Shown here piece by piece: positions 15,629-21,624 of a stretch of DNA of 21,624 bases (its first letter is position 1; each line of letters begins with the position of its first letter). Where the stretch lies: positions 1 to 21,624 of the forward strand of contig JBARRP010000246.1 in NCBI GenBank assembly GCA_049644285.1, read 5' to 3'. Origin of the DNA: CAVRXT01 sp049644285 (GTDB lineage Bacteria > Acidobacteriota > Terriglobia > Acidiferrales > UBA7541). The notes beneath the pieces were generated by a model, which worked only from the letters and a program-made list of their open reading frames with translations, had not been told where the DNA came from and ran no database searches. Made by a program: the position numbers and the translations under genes.

Positions 15629-16978
15629 ATGCAAGAGCGACGCTGGATTTGGGCTTTCACGGCATTGGCTGCCTTGCTTCTATCGGCTTTCGCAGCCGCG
15701 GCGGCTCGCGCCCAGGCGCAGCCGCTGCTTGGCCCCGACGTCAAAGAGATTTATCAGCGCCTATTGCAGCAGGTCGAGAAAATTCACGCGTTCGATAACC
15801 ACGGACATCCCGGTTTCCCGAACGACGCAGATGTTGACGCCATGGCGATAACGCCCGGCAGCTCCGCGCCGTTTCGCCTCCGCGACGAAAACACGGAGAT
15901 GGTCGATGCCGTGAAGGCGCTGTTCGGCTATCCCTACTCCGATTTCTCGCCGGAACACCAGCGCTGGCTCGTCGACCGGAAAGCAGCGGCCAGGACGAAA
16001 TTGGGCCCAGGCTATTTCTCGCAAATTCTGGATCAGGTCGGGATCGAGACGGCAGTTGCCAATCGCGTCTCAATGCCGCCGTATCTAGACCCGGCGCGAT
16101 TCCGCTGGGTTTTCTTTGTCGACAGTTTCCTCTTTCCGTTCGACACGCAGCAGCTCGAATCGCGCAATCCGGACCAGAAGCTGAATCTTCCTCTCGAGCG
16201 AAAGCTTCTCGTGCGAGACCTGTCGCACGCGCACCTCGATAAGCTCCCAAATGAGTTCCGCGACTATCTGAAATTCATCACCGGTATTGTCGAGGCGAAC
16301 AAGGCCGCGGGCGGCGTCGGCATCAAGTTTGAAATCGCCTATTTTCGCTCGCTCCACTTTGATGACCCCGACGAAGCTCGGGCCGCGGCAATTTACGCGA
16401 AATACCGCGCTGGCGGCGTTCCCGGTGCCGATGAGTATCGCGACTTCCAGGATTTTGTTTTCCGCTATTTATTGCGAGATGCTGCACGACTGCATCTGCC
16501 CGTTCAGATCCACACGTCGGTCGGCGGCGGAGACTATTACTCCGTGCAAGACACCAGCGTGATGGGCCTCGAGAATGTTCTCCGCGATCCGCGCTACGAA
16601 AACGTCGCGTTCGATCTGCTTCACGGTGGATACCCGCACGAACGCGAAGCGATTTGGCTTGCTGCGCGAAAAAATGTCTATCTCGATTCGTCACTGATGG
16701 GAATCTTCGTCTATCCCGACCAGCTTCATCACATCCTGAGGCGATGGCTCGAGCTGTTCCCAGACAAGATCGTTTTCGGTTCCGACACATTTCCGCTTAG
16801 CGAGACCATCGGCGCCGAAGAGGGATACTGGCTGGCAGCCAAGTCCGCGAGGACGGCGCTCGCCGCGGCGCTCGCTGAAATGGTCTCCGAACATGAAATC
16901 AGCGATGCGCAGGCCCTCGATATGGCTCGCGCCTACCTGCACGATACCGCCGCGAGAATCTACGGCCCCGAAAAATGA
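15629..16978 (+). CDS. Exported metal-dependent amidohydrolase (amidohydrolase_2 type)
   Basis: The 449-residue product has a signal peptide (RRWIWAFTALAALLLSAFAA, cleavage probably after ARA-QA near residue 30) and an amidohydrolase TIM barrel. The metal ligands appear in order: HGH (58-60, the HxH at the end of strand 1), VQIHTSVG (strand 5 His), DLLHGGYPHE (strand 6 His) and FGSDTFP (strand 8 Asp). GVGIKFEIAYFRSL supplies a possible strand-4 Lys. These enzymes hydrolyse C-N or C-O bonds or decarboxylate acids. ATG 15629 is preferred over the 15593 GTG because it places the signal peptide at the N-terminus; the ribosome site is weak (GAGA). With a periplasmic amidohydrolase last in a receptor-permease-PLP-enzyme unit, cleavage of an imported amino-acid conjugate is a sensible guess. 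Confidence 0.9.
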   Translation: MQERRWIWAFTALAALLLSAFAAAAARAQAQPLLGPDVKEIYQRLLQQVEKIHAFDNHGHPGFPNDADVDAMAITPGSSAPFRLRDENTEMVDAVKALFGYPYSDFSPEHQRWLVDRKAAARTKLGPGYFSQILDQVGIETAVANRVSMPPYLDPARFRWVFFVDSFLFPFDTQQLESRNPDQKLNLPLERKLLVRDLSHAHLDKLPNEFRDYLKFITGIVEANKAAGGVGIKFEIAYFRSLHFDDPDEARAAAIYAKYRAGGVPGADEYRDFQDFVFRYLLRDAARLHLPVQIHTSVGGGDYYSVQDTSVMGLENVLRDPRYENVAFDLLHGGYPHEREAIWLAARKNVYLDSSLMGIFVYPDQLHHILRRWLELFPDKIVFGSDTFPLSETIGAEEGYWLAAKSARTALAAALAEMVSEHEISDAQALDMARAYLHDTAARIYGPEK

Positions 16979-17205
16979 GCCGTCCGACTCGCGTTATTTC
17001 TTCTCTTAGCCGACTTCGCGAGAAATCGTCGCGTTACATCGAGCAGCGCATCCACGTCCGCGCTGCTGTTCGATTCATGCACCGCCGTTCGAATGCGGCC
17101 CACGCCCGAGACATACCGTAGCGAAACATAAATGCGCGCCTTCTTCAATTCTTCGAGGATCGAGGCTTCCCAGAAACTCCAGTCCAAGCTCGCAATCCCG
17201 TCACG
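16960..17205 (-). pseudogene. C-terminal remnant of a class V aminotransferase
   Basis: The minus strand encodes about 81 residues that look like the last domain of a class V PLP enzyme (isopenicillin-N-epimerase/selenocysteine-lyase type): DGIASLDW, ASILEELKKARIYVSLRYVS, VGRIRTAVHESNSSADVDAL, then a Lys/Arg-rich tail. Upstream the frame is open to about 17478 but its content is not aminotransferase-like, and the PLP lysine and all N-terminal blocks are absent. It is convergent with the amidohydrolase and overlaps its 3' end by 19 nt. It differs from the C-terminus of the 9278-10576 enzyme, so it is not a simple copy of that gene. I read it as the stump of a gene cut by a deletion; what replaced its N-terminal part is not recognised. 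Confidence 0.7.
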
Positions 17206-17300
17206 TCCGCAGTTTCTTAAGCGCACGAGGCACGTTAAGGCCAGTTGCTGGAACGTTTCTAAGTGAGTGCCAATACCAGAGTTAGGGCGAATGGAGTTCC

Positions 17301-17645
17301 TTATTTTGAAAGCCGATTTCCAACCAACGCTTCGAGAGGGGGGTAAGAGGTGGGTACGGTTAGTGCAAGCTCCCGTGGTTGGGAACCCTTCTGACTCGAA
17401 TCGACAATCATCTCCAGGGCAAGGGATGTATTCCGCGGGACCACGACCGTGGCAGCGAGCAGGCCCTTGAGTACGCACTCTTGGCCTGTCTTGGGAAGGC
17501 CGTCACAATCGGTAAACGGCAAGCTTAGCCATTTTCCCCGTGTTTCCTGATCAGTTTGCTCTTCGAATGCTCTCCTAGCTGCCATGGCCATAGACTCGTC
17601 CTGAGCGCCGATCTTGACGCGTGAGATCTTTTGATTCATAGTCAT
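17301..17645 (-). CDS. Hypothetical protein, leftward member of module B copy 1
   Basis: This 114-residue ORF begins MTMNQKISRVKIGAQDESMA and has no recognised domain; the middle (WLSLPFTDCDGLPKTG) and the end (ALEMIVDSSQKGSQPREL) look like an ordinary soluble protein. Support for coding comes from module B copy 2, where the corresponding start reads MTMNQKTARVKTGAK at 19150. After about 15 residues the two copies share nothing, so only the start is common. It is divergent from the pseudogene at 17714, with about 68 nt between the starts, a region also conserved in copy 2 and probably holding both promoters. No good ribosome site is seen. Confidence 0.4.
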   Translation of the reverse strand: MTMNQKISRVKIGAQDESMAMAARRAFEEQTDQETRGKWLSLPFTDCDGLPKTGQECVLKGLLAATVVVPRNTSLALEMIVDSSQKGSQPRELALTVPTSYPPLEALVGNRLSK

Positions 17646-18010
17646 TGCTAGCCATCATTAAATCATCCTGCTATCTACCTCGCAATTATTCCCGGTCAGG
17701 AAGGAGTGTCTCGTTGCAACGAAACGCAGACAAGTGCGCTCACTGCGGAGAGGGCTTCTCTCGGTTCACCGAAAAGACTCCGATCGTGAATCGCTCCGAC
17801 GAGAAGAGCTTCCACGTAATTCTGTTCGCTGAGCCGACCTACCACGCTAACCAGCTCATCTGCTTGTTTGCCTACGCCCACGATCGAATCGGCCCGAAGA
17901 ACCACTCGTTGAAGTCGTAATGTTTCACGTGAAGGAATCCGACGAGGAAGTTCTTCTTCAGGTCGAAAAGGCCGCCGAAAAACAGTTGGCCAAAGTAGTT
18001 GCATGAGCTC
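17601..18010. repeat. Module B copy 1: divergent small-gene pair
   Basis: This stretch aligns with about 19107-19600 in the same orientation: the first codons of the leftward ORF, the whole intergenic region (TTTTGATTCATAGTCAT onward, CGCAATTAT) and most of the rightward gene. Copy 1 carries an in-frame deletion of about 8-10 codons, a 1-nt frameshift and a shorter 3' end. Confidence 0.85.
17714..18006 (+). pseudogene. Frameshifted copy of the module B CxxC protein
   Basis: The gene starts at TTG 17714 with AAGGAG (17701-17706) 7 nt upstream; the same TTG and ribosome site position are kept in copy 2, which decides the start against the upstream ATG at 17645. The product begins LQRNADKCAHCGEGFSRF and follows copy 2 through TEKTPIVNRSD and FAYAHDRIGP. 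Near 17904 one base is missing relative to copy 2 (AACCACTCGTTG against AACCAACTTGTTG), giving a premature TAA at 17918. After restoring one base, the frame continues EVVMFHVKESDEEVLLQVEK to TGA at 18006, again like copy 2. It also lacks the GPDPRPSPSGG loop and the last ~20 residues. I read it as a decayed duplicate, unless the error lies in the sequencing. Confidence 0.8.
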
Positions 18011-18126
18011 GCTTCGCCTTTCCAAAATCAGTTGAAATTGCCGTCCTCATAGGATGGCCCTATCGTGGGCGGTCTCAAATACCGAGACGTTCGTAGAAGC
18101 CTTGACGATGGGGCGTGGCGCTGCGG

Positions 18127-18675
18127 CGATTTCGGAGTCTCTCAGGCTCGACCCTTGTAACACTTGTTCCTGAGCCCGAATTGATCCTGTTATGTTTTAT
18201 GTTGCTTCGCTCCCGCCGGGATTTCCTTCGCCAGTGCTTTCGTCGTTTTCGCGCAAGATGGCGTCCTGAGTCAAAACCGCAAAGCCGCTGCTTCCCATAC
18301 CCTCAGCAGTTTGCTCGACCCGAAGAACCTGTCCTTCGAGTTCGATACGCGGGGCTCTCGTTGCGTTAGGCAGCGCCACAAGAAAAATTCTGAGTTCGAC
18401 ATCGGCCCCCACTGGCGGACAAGCAAGAGCAGAAACGAATGTTCCCGTTTCACTGATGTCACGACTGGTGCCTTCGCCCTGGCGCTGCTTGCCGTCTTCG
18501 TCTTTCCACCAGAACGAAACCCGACCCTGCACGGGATAGCGCATGCTCCTTCGGGCCGGCCTCCCGGAACCCCCACGGTTTCCTCTCGCGAACTCGATAC
18601 GGACCTCTCGTCAGCTCTGTGGGATGATTTTTGTGCTTTGTGTTTCAGAACGTCAGCGAAACAAGCGTCGGGATT
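18127..18675. repeat. Module A copy 2: dispersed repeat holding a PilZ gene
   Basis: Aligned in the same orientation with 3958-4500, about 14.2 kb away. It includes the second PilZ gene, the 3' hairpin (GGCTC/GAGCC) and the upstream flank (TCAGCTCTGTG, GATTTTTGTGCTTTGTGTTT). A small insertion (TGTTTTA) separates the hairpin from the PilZ stop compared with copy 1. Confidence 0.85.
18197..18544 (-). CDS. Single-domain PilZ protein (copy 2) with damaged start
   Basis: The 115-residue ORF is a PilZ domain (MRYPVQGRVSFWWK, SRDISETGTFVSA, ADVELRIFLVALPNA, GFAVLTQDAIL), clearly paralogous to 4014-4394. The DxSxxG motif is intact. Relative to copy 1, one G is missing just after the ancestral GTG start (GTGGGGGTTCC against GTGGGAGGGTCC), so that start is now out of frame and leads into a nonsense frame. 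The first in-frame start left is ATG 18544 at MRYPV, which removes the first Arg of RxxxR (copy 2 encodes RRSMR just upstream of it). GAAGGAG lies only 1 nt before this ATG, too close for normal initiation. So this copy may be untranslated, or may make a PilZ protein with weakened c-di-GMP binding. Confidence 0.75.
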   Translation of the reverse strand: MRYPVQGRVSFWWKDEDGKQRQGEGTSRDISETGTFVSALACPPVGADVELRIFLVALPNATRAPRIELEGQVLRVEQTAEGMGSSGFAVLTQDAILRENDESTGEGNPGGSEAT

Positions 18676-18928
18676 TTGAACCGATGAGACCGAGTGGGCA
18701 AGCGAAATCCGACGATTACAGCTGTGATTTGCAACGGGAATTCACAGCTTTTCCACATCTGCGTGTATCCGAGCCTAGGCTATGGCAAACCTCCCTAGTG
18801 CAGGTCCGCCGTCTCTTCGGCGGCCGTTGCCTGCTCCCGCTGGTAGTCGTTGGCTTCCGTGGTGGGCGACACGAGAAAATTGAGCTTCCTCAAAGTTGCT
18901 AGCCCCTACAGATGCTTGCCAGAGGCTT
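18676..18928. other. Spacer between module A copy 2 and module B copy 2
   Basis: I find no convincing gene in these ~250 nt. A compact hairpin (CCGCCG-TCTCTT-CGGCGG, 18806-18823) is the only notable element. Confidence 0.4.
18806..18823. terminator. GC-rich hairpin without T-tract
   Basis: CCGCCG and CGGCGG are perfect 6-bp arms around TCTCTT. Stable, but not followed by a T-run on either strand, so a terminator role is uncertain. Confidence 0.3.
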
Positions 18929-19150
18929 TTATGACAGTGGGGGCCGGGCTCGCGGCAATTTCGCGACTGCGATCGACGAGGAGTCACGATTTTGACAGGC
19001 CTGCCCCAAATCCTCTGTCGCGGATTCACGCAGTTCGGGACCGTACCCCCGGAACCGGGACAAGGCCTGGAATTCGATAGCACCGACACTGCCAGAAGCG
19101 CATTTCTTCGCGCCGGTCTTGACGCGTGCAGTCTTTTGATTCATAGTCAT
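18929..19150 (-). CDS. Hypothetical protein, leftward member of module B copy 2
   Basis: The 73-residue frame from ATG 19150 begins MTMNQKTARVKTGAKKCASG, matching the start of the copy 1 ORF (MTMNQKISRVKIGAQ) and then diverging completely. It ends RARPPLS. No domain is recognised and the frame is open a little further upstream to 19207. The shared start next to a conserved divergent intergenic region suggests a real translation start in the ancestral module; the body of either gene may have been replaced by recombination or frameshift. Confidence 0.35.
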   Translation of the reverse strand: MTMNQKTARVKTGAKKCASGSVGAIEFQALSRFRGYGPELRESATEDLGQACQNRDSSSIAVAKLPRARPPLS

Positions 19151-19600
19151 CTTTAGCCAGAGCTGAATCATTCCTTCATCTACTTCGCAATTATCCCCGG
19201 TGAGCAAGGAATATCTCGTTGCAACGAAACGCCGATAAGTGCGATCACTGCGGAGAGCGCTTCTTCCGGCTCACCGAAAAGACTCCGATTGTCAATCGCT
19301 CCGACGGGAAGAGCTTCCACATCGGGCTGTTCTTCGGACCAGACCCGCGTCCGAGTCCGTCGGGAGGCTACCCTGCTAACCAGGTCATCTGCTCGTTTGC
19401 CTATGCCCACGATCGAATCGGCCCGGACAACCAACTTGTTGAAGTCGTAGTGTTTCACGCGAAGGAAACCCATGAGGAAGTTCTTCGTCAGGTCGAAGAG
19501 GCCACGGACAAACTGGCCGAGTTGGTCGAATCAGGCAAGATGGCCGAACATTTCTACATCTTCGACAAGGGGCAGCTCATTCCAGGTCTGCCAAAGTAGT
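19107..19600. repeat. Module B copy 2: divergent small-gene pair
   Basis: Same-orientation partner of 17601-18010, 1.5 kb away. Here the rightward gene is intact. Module A copy 2 lies between the two B copies. Confidence 0.85.
19219..19599 (+). CDS. Hypothetical CxxC small protein, intact copy of module B
   Basis: The 126-residue product begins LQRNADKCDHCGERFFRL, with one CxxC pair near the start, and continues TEKTPIVNRSDGKSFHIGLF, a Pro/Gly loop (GPDPRPSPSGGYP), VICSFAYAHDRIGPDNQLVE and a helical acidic stretch (THEEVLRQVEEATDKLAELV). I do not recognise the family. One CxxC alone cannot make a zinc finger; the later Cys and His residues may complete a site, or the protein may dimerise. 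The start is TTG 19219: AAGGA (19206-19210) lies 8 nt upstream and both TTG and site are kept in copy 1. That start is also the first codon where the copies agree. Codon use and the pairwise conservation support a real gene. Confidence 0.72.
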   Translation: MQRNADKCDHCGERFFRLTEKTPIVNRSDGKSFHIGLFFGPDPRPSPSGGYPANQVICSFAYAHDRIGPDNQLVEVVVFHAKETHEEVLRQVEEATDKLAELVESGKMAEHFYIFDKGQLIPGLPK

Positions 19601-19625
19601 CGCGCGAGCTCCGTTTACCCTCTTT

Positions 19626-19641
19626 AAAATAACTTTATTTT
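19626..19641. repeat. AT-only inverted repeat after the module B gene
   Basis: AAAATAA-CT-TTATTTT, 7-bp perfect arms with a 2-nt centre, 26 nt past the stop at 19599. More likely a protein site or chance than a stable hairpin. Confidence 0.3.
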
Positions 19642-19738
19642 GAACGGACAGGTCCGCGAGGTCAGATTGTTTCCTGCTGCGGCCTTTTCAAGCCTTGATA
19701 ACTTGATTGCGTAGCGTGTAGCGTTACAGGCTTAGTTC

Positions 19739-19771
19739 AGGGCTTAGTACCCAAGTACTCTGTCCCTTTTT
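19739..19771 (+). terminator. Possible intrinsic terminator
   Basis: An imperfect stem (AGGG outer, AGTAC inner, loop CCAA, then GTACT and CCCT) is followed directly by TTTTT. It is the best terminator-like element in the window and could end the transcript of the small gene at 19219-19599, though 140 nt away. Confidence 0.4.
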
Positions 19772-20094
19772 GTGTCTTGACCCGCGGACAAGGTAAGGAT
19801 ACTTCGGTGGTGCGGCCCCTGCCGGACTGCAGAAGCGTTTCGGTTCGTTCTGGATCACACTCGCACAGCCTTGAGCCTCAGCCCTTCCGGCAAAGTCGTG
19901 AAAACCAGCCCTCCGGTGAAAGAAACCTAGCCAAGATCACAGATGTACCTCCGTTTTTAGCGAAGCGGAAGCGATCGTGATGATCGGTCGCAATGACGCA
20001 ATTGCAGGAAGCGCTTGAGGAGTCGGGATCGGGCTTGGGTCCACGATTCGATGTGACTAGTTGCAGCGACTGCCATGTTCATGGGGGGTGAGTG

Positions 20095-21624
20095 GTGGGC
20101 AAGAGCGTAAGCAAATGTTGTCTTCTTGTGACTTTTCTAATTCTGAGTTTCACGACCGTCTCTTTTGCGCAGGTTCCGCAGGTACAGCACGTCATTCTCG
20201 TGCTGGAAGAGAACACCGATTATGCGGACGTTTGCGGCCCGAACGGTATTGGCATGCCGTTTCTCTGTAGTCTGAAGAGCCAGGGCGGCTTTTCCGCGAA
20301 TTATTACGCACCAACGCACCCGTCCATCGGCAACTACGACGATCTGGGCTGGGGAGTGGTCACGACCAACGATGACAACTGCAACCCGAACAGCTGCATG
20401 TTTCCTTACACTGCCGACAACATCGTGCGCGAAGTTCAAGCGGTCGGTAAGACCTGGAAAGGCTACGCCGAAAACCTGCCGAGCACTTGTTACTTCGGCA
20501 GCGATGTTGGGAATTACGCCGTCCACCACAGCCCGATTCCGTACATTTCTGACGTGCAGGCCAATTGCGCGAACCGCTATGTTGCCTTCGAAGACGCCAG
20601 CCTAGGGTTTGCGCACGATGTGGCGCAGAACACGCTTCCCAACTATTCGTTCGTTACGCCGAACATGTGCGACGACGCACACGACTGCTCGCTTCAGGTT
20701 GCCGATCAGTGGCTTCAGGCGAACGTCCTACAGCCGTTGATGAGTGGCGGACACTTGGATTCAATGACCGGCGACACGGTCGTGATTGTTGTATTCGATG
20801 AGTCGGGCGGCGACAACACGAACGGCGGCGGTAATGTCTACTGGTTCGCGATGGGCCGCGGCGTGAAGCAGGGTTATCAGTCTACCGGCCCGAGCGGTTC
20901 TTTTTATTCACACGAAAGCACTCTAAGGTTGACGGCCGAGTTGCTGGGCGCGAGCTTCAGCGGCTTGGGCGGCGCAGCGAGCGCGCCGGACATGGCGGAG
21001 TTCTTTGGGCCGTCGGGGCCTCCGCCGATCTCCGTCACTATTTCCCCGGCTTCAGCGACAGTTTCCTCGGGCGGTACGCAGCCGTTCACCGCGACCGTGG
21101 TCAACACCACGAATCATGCCGTTACCTGGACAGCGACTGCGGGAACCATCTCAGCTGCAGGTCTGTTCACCGCGCCCGTGGTATTAACCGACACGACGGT
21201 CACCGTAACGGCTACCAGCGTTGCGGACTCGTCCAAGTCGGCGAGTGCAAGAGTCTCCGTTCAGCCGTCCGCGCCCATCTCCATCACTATTTTCCCGACT
21301 TCAGCGACAGTTTCCTCGGGCGGTACGCAGCCGTTCACCGCGACCGTGATCAACACCACGAATCATGCCGTTACCTGGACAGCGACTGCGGGAACCATCT
21401 CGGCTGCAGGTCTGTTCACTGCGCCCCAGGCGTCAATCAACATGACGGTCACCGTAACGGCTACCAGCGTTGCGGCCCCGTCCAAGTCGGCGACTGCAAT
21501 AGTCTCCGTTCAGCCGTCCGCGCCCGTCTCCGTCACTATTTTCCCGCCCTCAGCGACAGTTTACTCGGGCGGTACGCAGCCGTTCACCGCGACCGTGGCC
21601 AACACCACGAATCAGGCCGTTACC
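20095..21624 (+). CDS. Exported phosphoesterase (acid phosphatase / phospholipase C-like) with C-terminal Ig-like repeats, 3' end beyond window
   Basis: The frame is open for 510 codons from GTG 20095 to the right edge. A signal peptide (KSVSKCCLLVTFLILSFTTV, cleavage about residue 26 at SFAQ) leads into a phosphoesterase domain (about 27-305) of the alkaline-phosphatase-like superfamily: HVILVLEEN (32-40), THPSIGNYDDLGWG (74-87, substrate loop), NYSFVTPNMCDDAHDC (metal/phosphate region) and VIVVFDESGGDNTN (about 230-243). The family includes AcpA-type acid phosphatases and phospholipases C, acting outside the inner membrane. From residue 312 follow tandem Ig-like (BIG_2-type) repeats of 83 residues, each beginning near SVTISPASATVSSGGTQPF. 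GTG 20095 is chosen as the first start after TGA 20089; GTG 20092 is equally possible. The G-run at 20083 may serve as a weak ribosome site. Such repeats commonly hold a protein at the surface or on polysaccharide. Confidence 0.88.
   Translation, partial: MGKSVSKCCLLVTFLILSFTTVSFAQVPQVQHVILVLEENTDYADVCGPNGIGMPFLCSLKSQGGFSANYYAPTHPSIGNYDDLGWGVVTTNDDNCNPNSCMFPYTADNIVREVQAVGKTWKGYAENLPSTCYFGSDVGNYAVHHSPIPYISDVQANCANRYVAFEDASLGFAHDVAQNTLPNYSFVTPNMCDDAHDCSLQVADQWLQANVLQPLMSGGHLDSMTGDTVVIVVFDESGGDNTNGGGNVYWFAMGRGVKQGYQSTGPSGSFYSHESTLRLTAELLGASFSGLGGAASAPDMAEFFGPSGPPPISVTISPASATVSSGGTQPFTATVVNTTNHAVTWTATAGTISAAGLFTAPVVLTDTTVTVTATSVADSSKSASARVSVQPSAPISITIFPTSATVSSGGTQPFTATVINTTNHAVTWTATAGTISAAGLFTAPQASINMTVTVTATSVAAPSKSATAIVSVQPSAPVSVTIFPPSATVYSGGTQPFTATVANTTNQAVT
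21028..21624 (+). repeat. Tandem 249-nt Ig-like coding repeats, at least 2.4 copies
   Basis: Units start at 21028, 21277 and 21526 (the last cut by the window edge), period 249 nt or 83 codons. By hand count units 1 and 2 differ at about 18 of 249 positions, roughly 93% identity, with differences clustered in the segment coding for FTAPVVLTDTTV / FTAPQASINMTV. Confidence 0.92.

Larger units (their letters stand above)
19600..20094. other. Intergenic stretch upstream of the phosphoesterase gene
   Basis: No convincing gene is seen in this ~495 nt; short frames look like chance. It contains two inverted repeats near its left end (listed) and presumably the promoter of the gene starting at 20095. 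Confidence 0.5.

Noticed and set aside
18054..18173. 39-codon plus-strand ORF ending ESLRLDPCNTCS
   Set aside because: No ribosome site and only the last 12 codons resemble the partner near 3997; kept as an observation rather than a gene.
17601..19600. Module copies as an insertion sequence
   Set aside because: No transposase, no terminal inverted repeats and no target duplications could be seen by eye; called dispersed repeats only.

Overview
The window looks like chromosomal DNA of a soil-type Acidobacteriota (Terriglobia/Koribacter-like). This is an inference from gene content: a ~1170-residue TonB-dependent receptor with an N-terminal carboxypeptidase-regulatory-like domain (Oar-like), an UpxY/NusG-type antiterminator, PilZ single-domain proteins, a LuxR-type regulator with a degenerate receiver, a small protein ending in a 'DRR' tail, and an exported phosphoesterase followed by Ig-like repeats. 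I see no rRNA, tRNA, CRISPR array or transposase.

Positions 1-3780 (all minus strand) look like the promoter-proximal part of a surface-polysaccharide type operon, read leftwards: UpxY-like antiterminator, an unrecognised 147-residue ORF, a left-handed beta-helix acyltransferase fused to a Fis-type helix-turn-helix, a 4'-phosphopantetheinyl transferase homologue that has lost its catalytic core by a clean in-frame deletion, and an FAD-dependent UDP-galactopyranose mutase/protoporphyrinogen oxidase-like protein that runs off the left edge.

Positions 3781-9130 hold scattered minus-strand genes: a PilZ protein, a LuxR-type regulator lacking the usual phospho-acceptor Asp, a membrane-anchored hypothetical protein, an exported metallophosphoesterase and a two-CxxC small protein. 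Gene-poor stretches lie at 4395-4887 and 5662-6725.

Positions 9278-16978 (plus strand) form a tight four-gene unit: class V PLP enzyme (cysteine-desulfurase-like), APC amino-acid permease (8-nt overlap), TonB-dependent receptor (4 nt after the permease stop, strong ribosome site) and an exported metal-dependent amidohydrolase. A plausible reading is uptake of an amino-acid conjugate across the outer membrane, periplasmic hydrolysis, import of the released amino acid and cytoplasmic PLP chemistry. The substrate cannot be read from the sequence.

Positions 16960-19600 are a degraded, repeat-rich zone: the C-terminal stump of another class V aminotransferase, two copies of a divergent small-gene module (called B; one copy frameshifted) and a second copy of the PilZ module (called A; its start region frameshifted). 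The A copies lie about 14 kb apart in direct orientation, and between them one stretch of 53 nt is identical.

From 20095 to the right edge is an exported phosphoesterase (acid-phosphatase/phospholipase C-like) followed by at least 2.4 near-identical 249-nt Ig-like repeats, continuing beyond the window.
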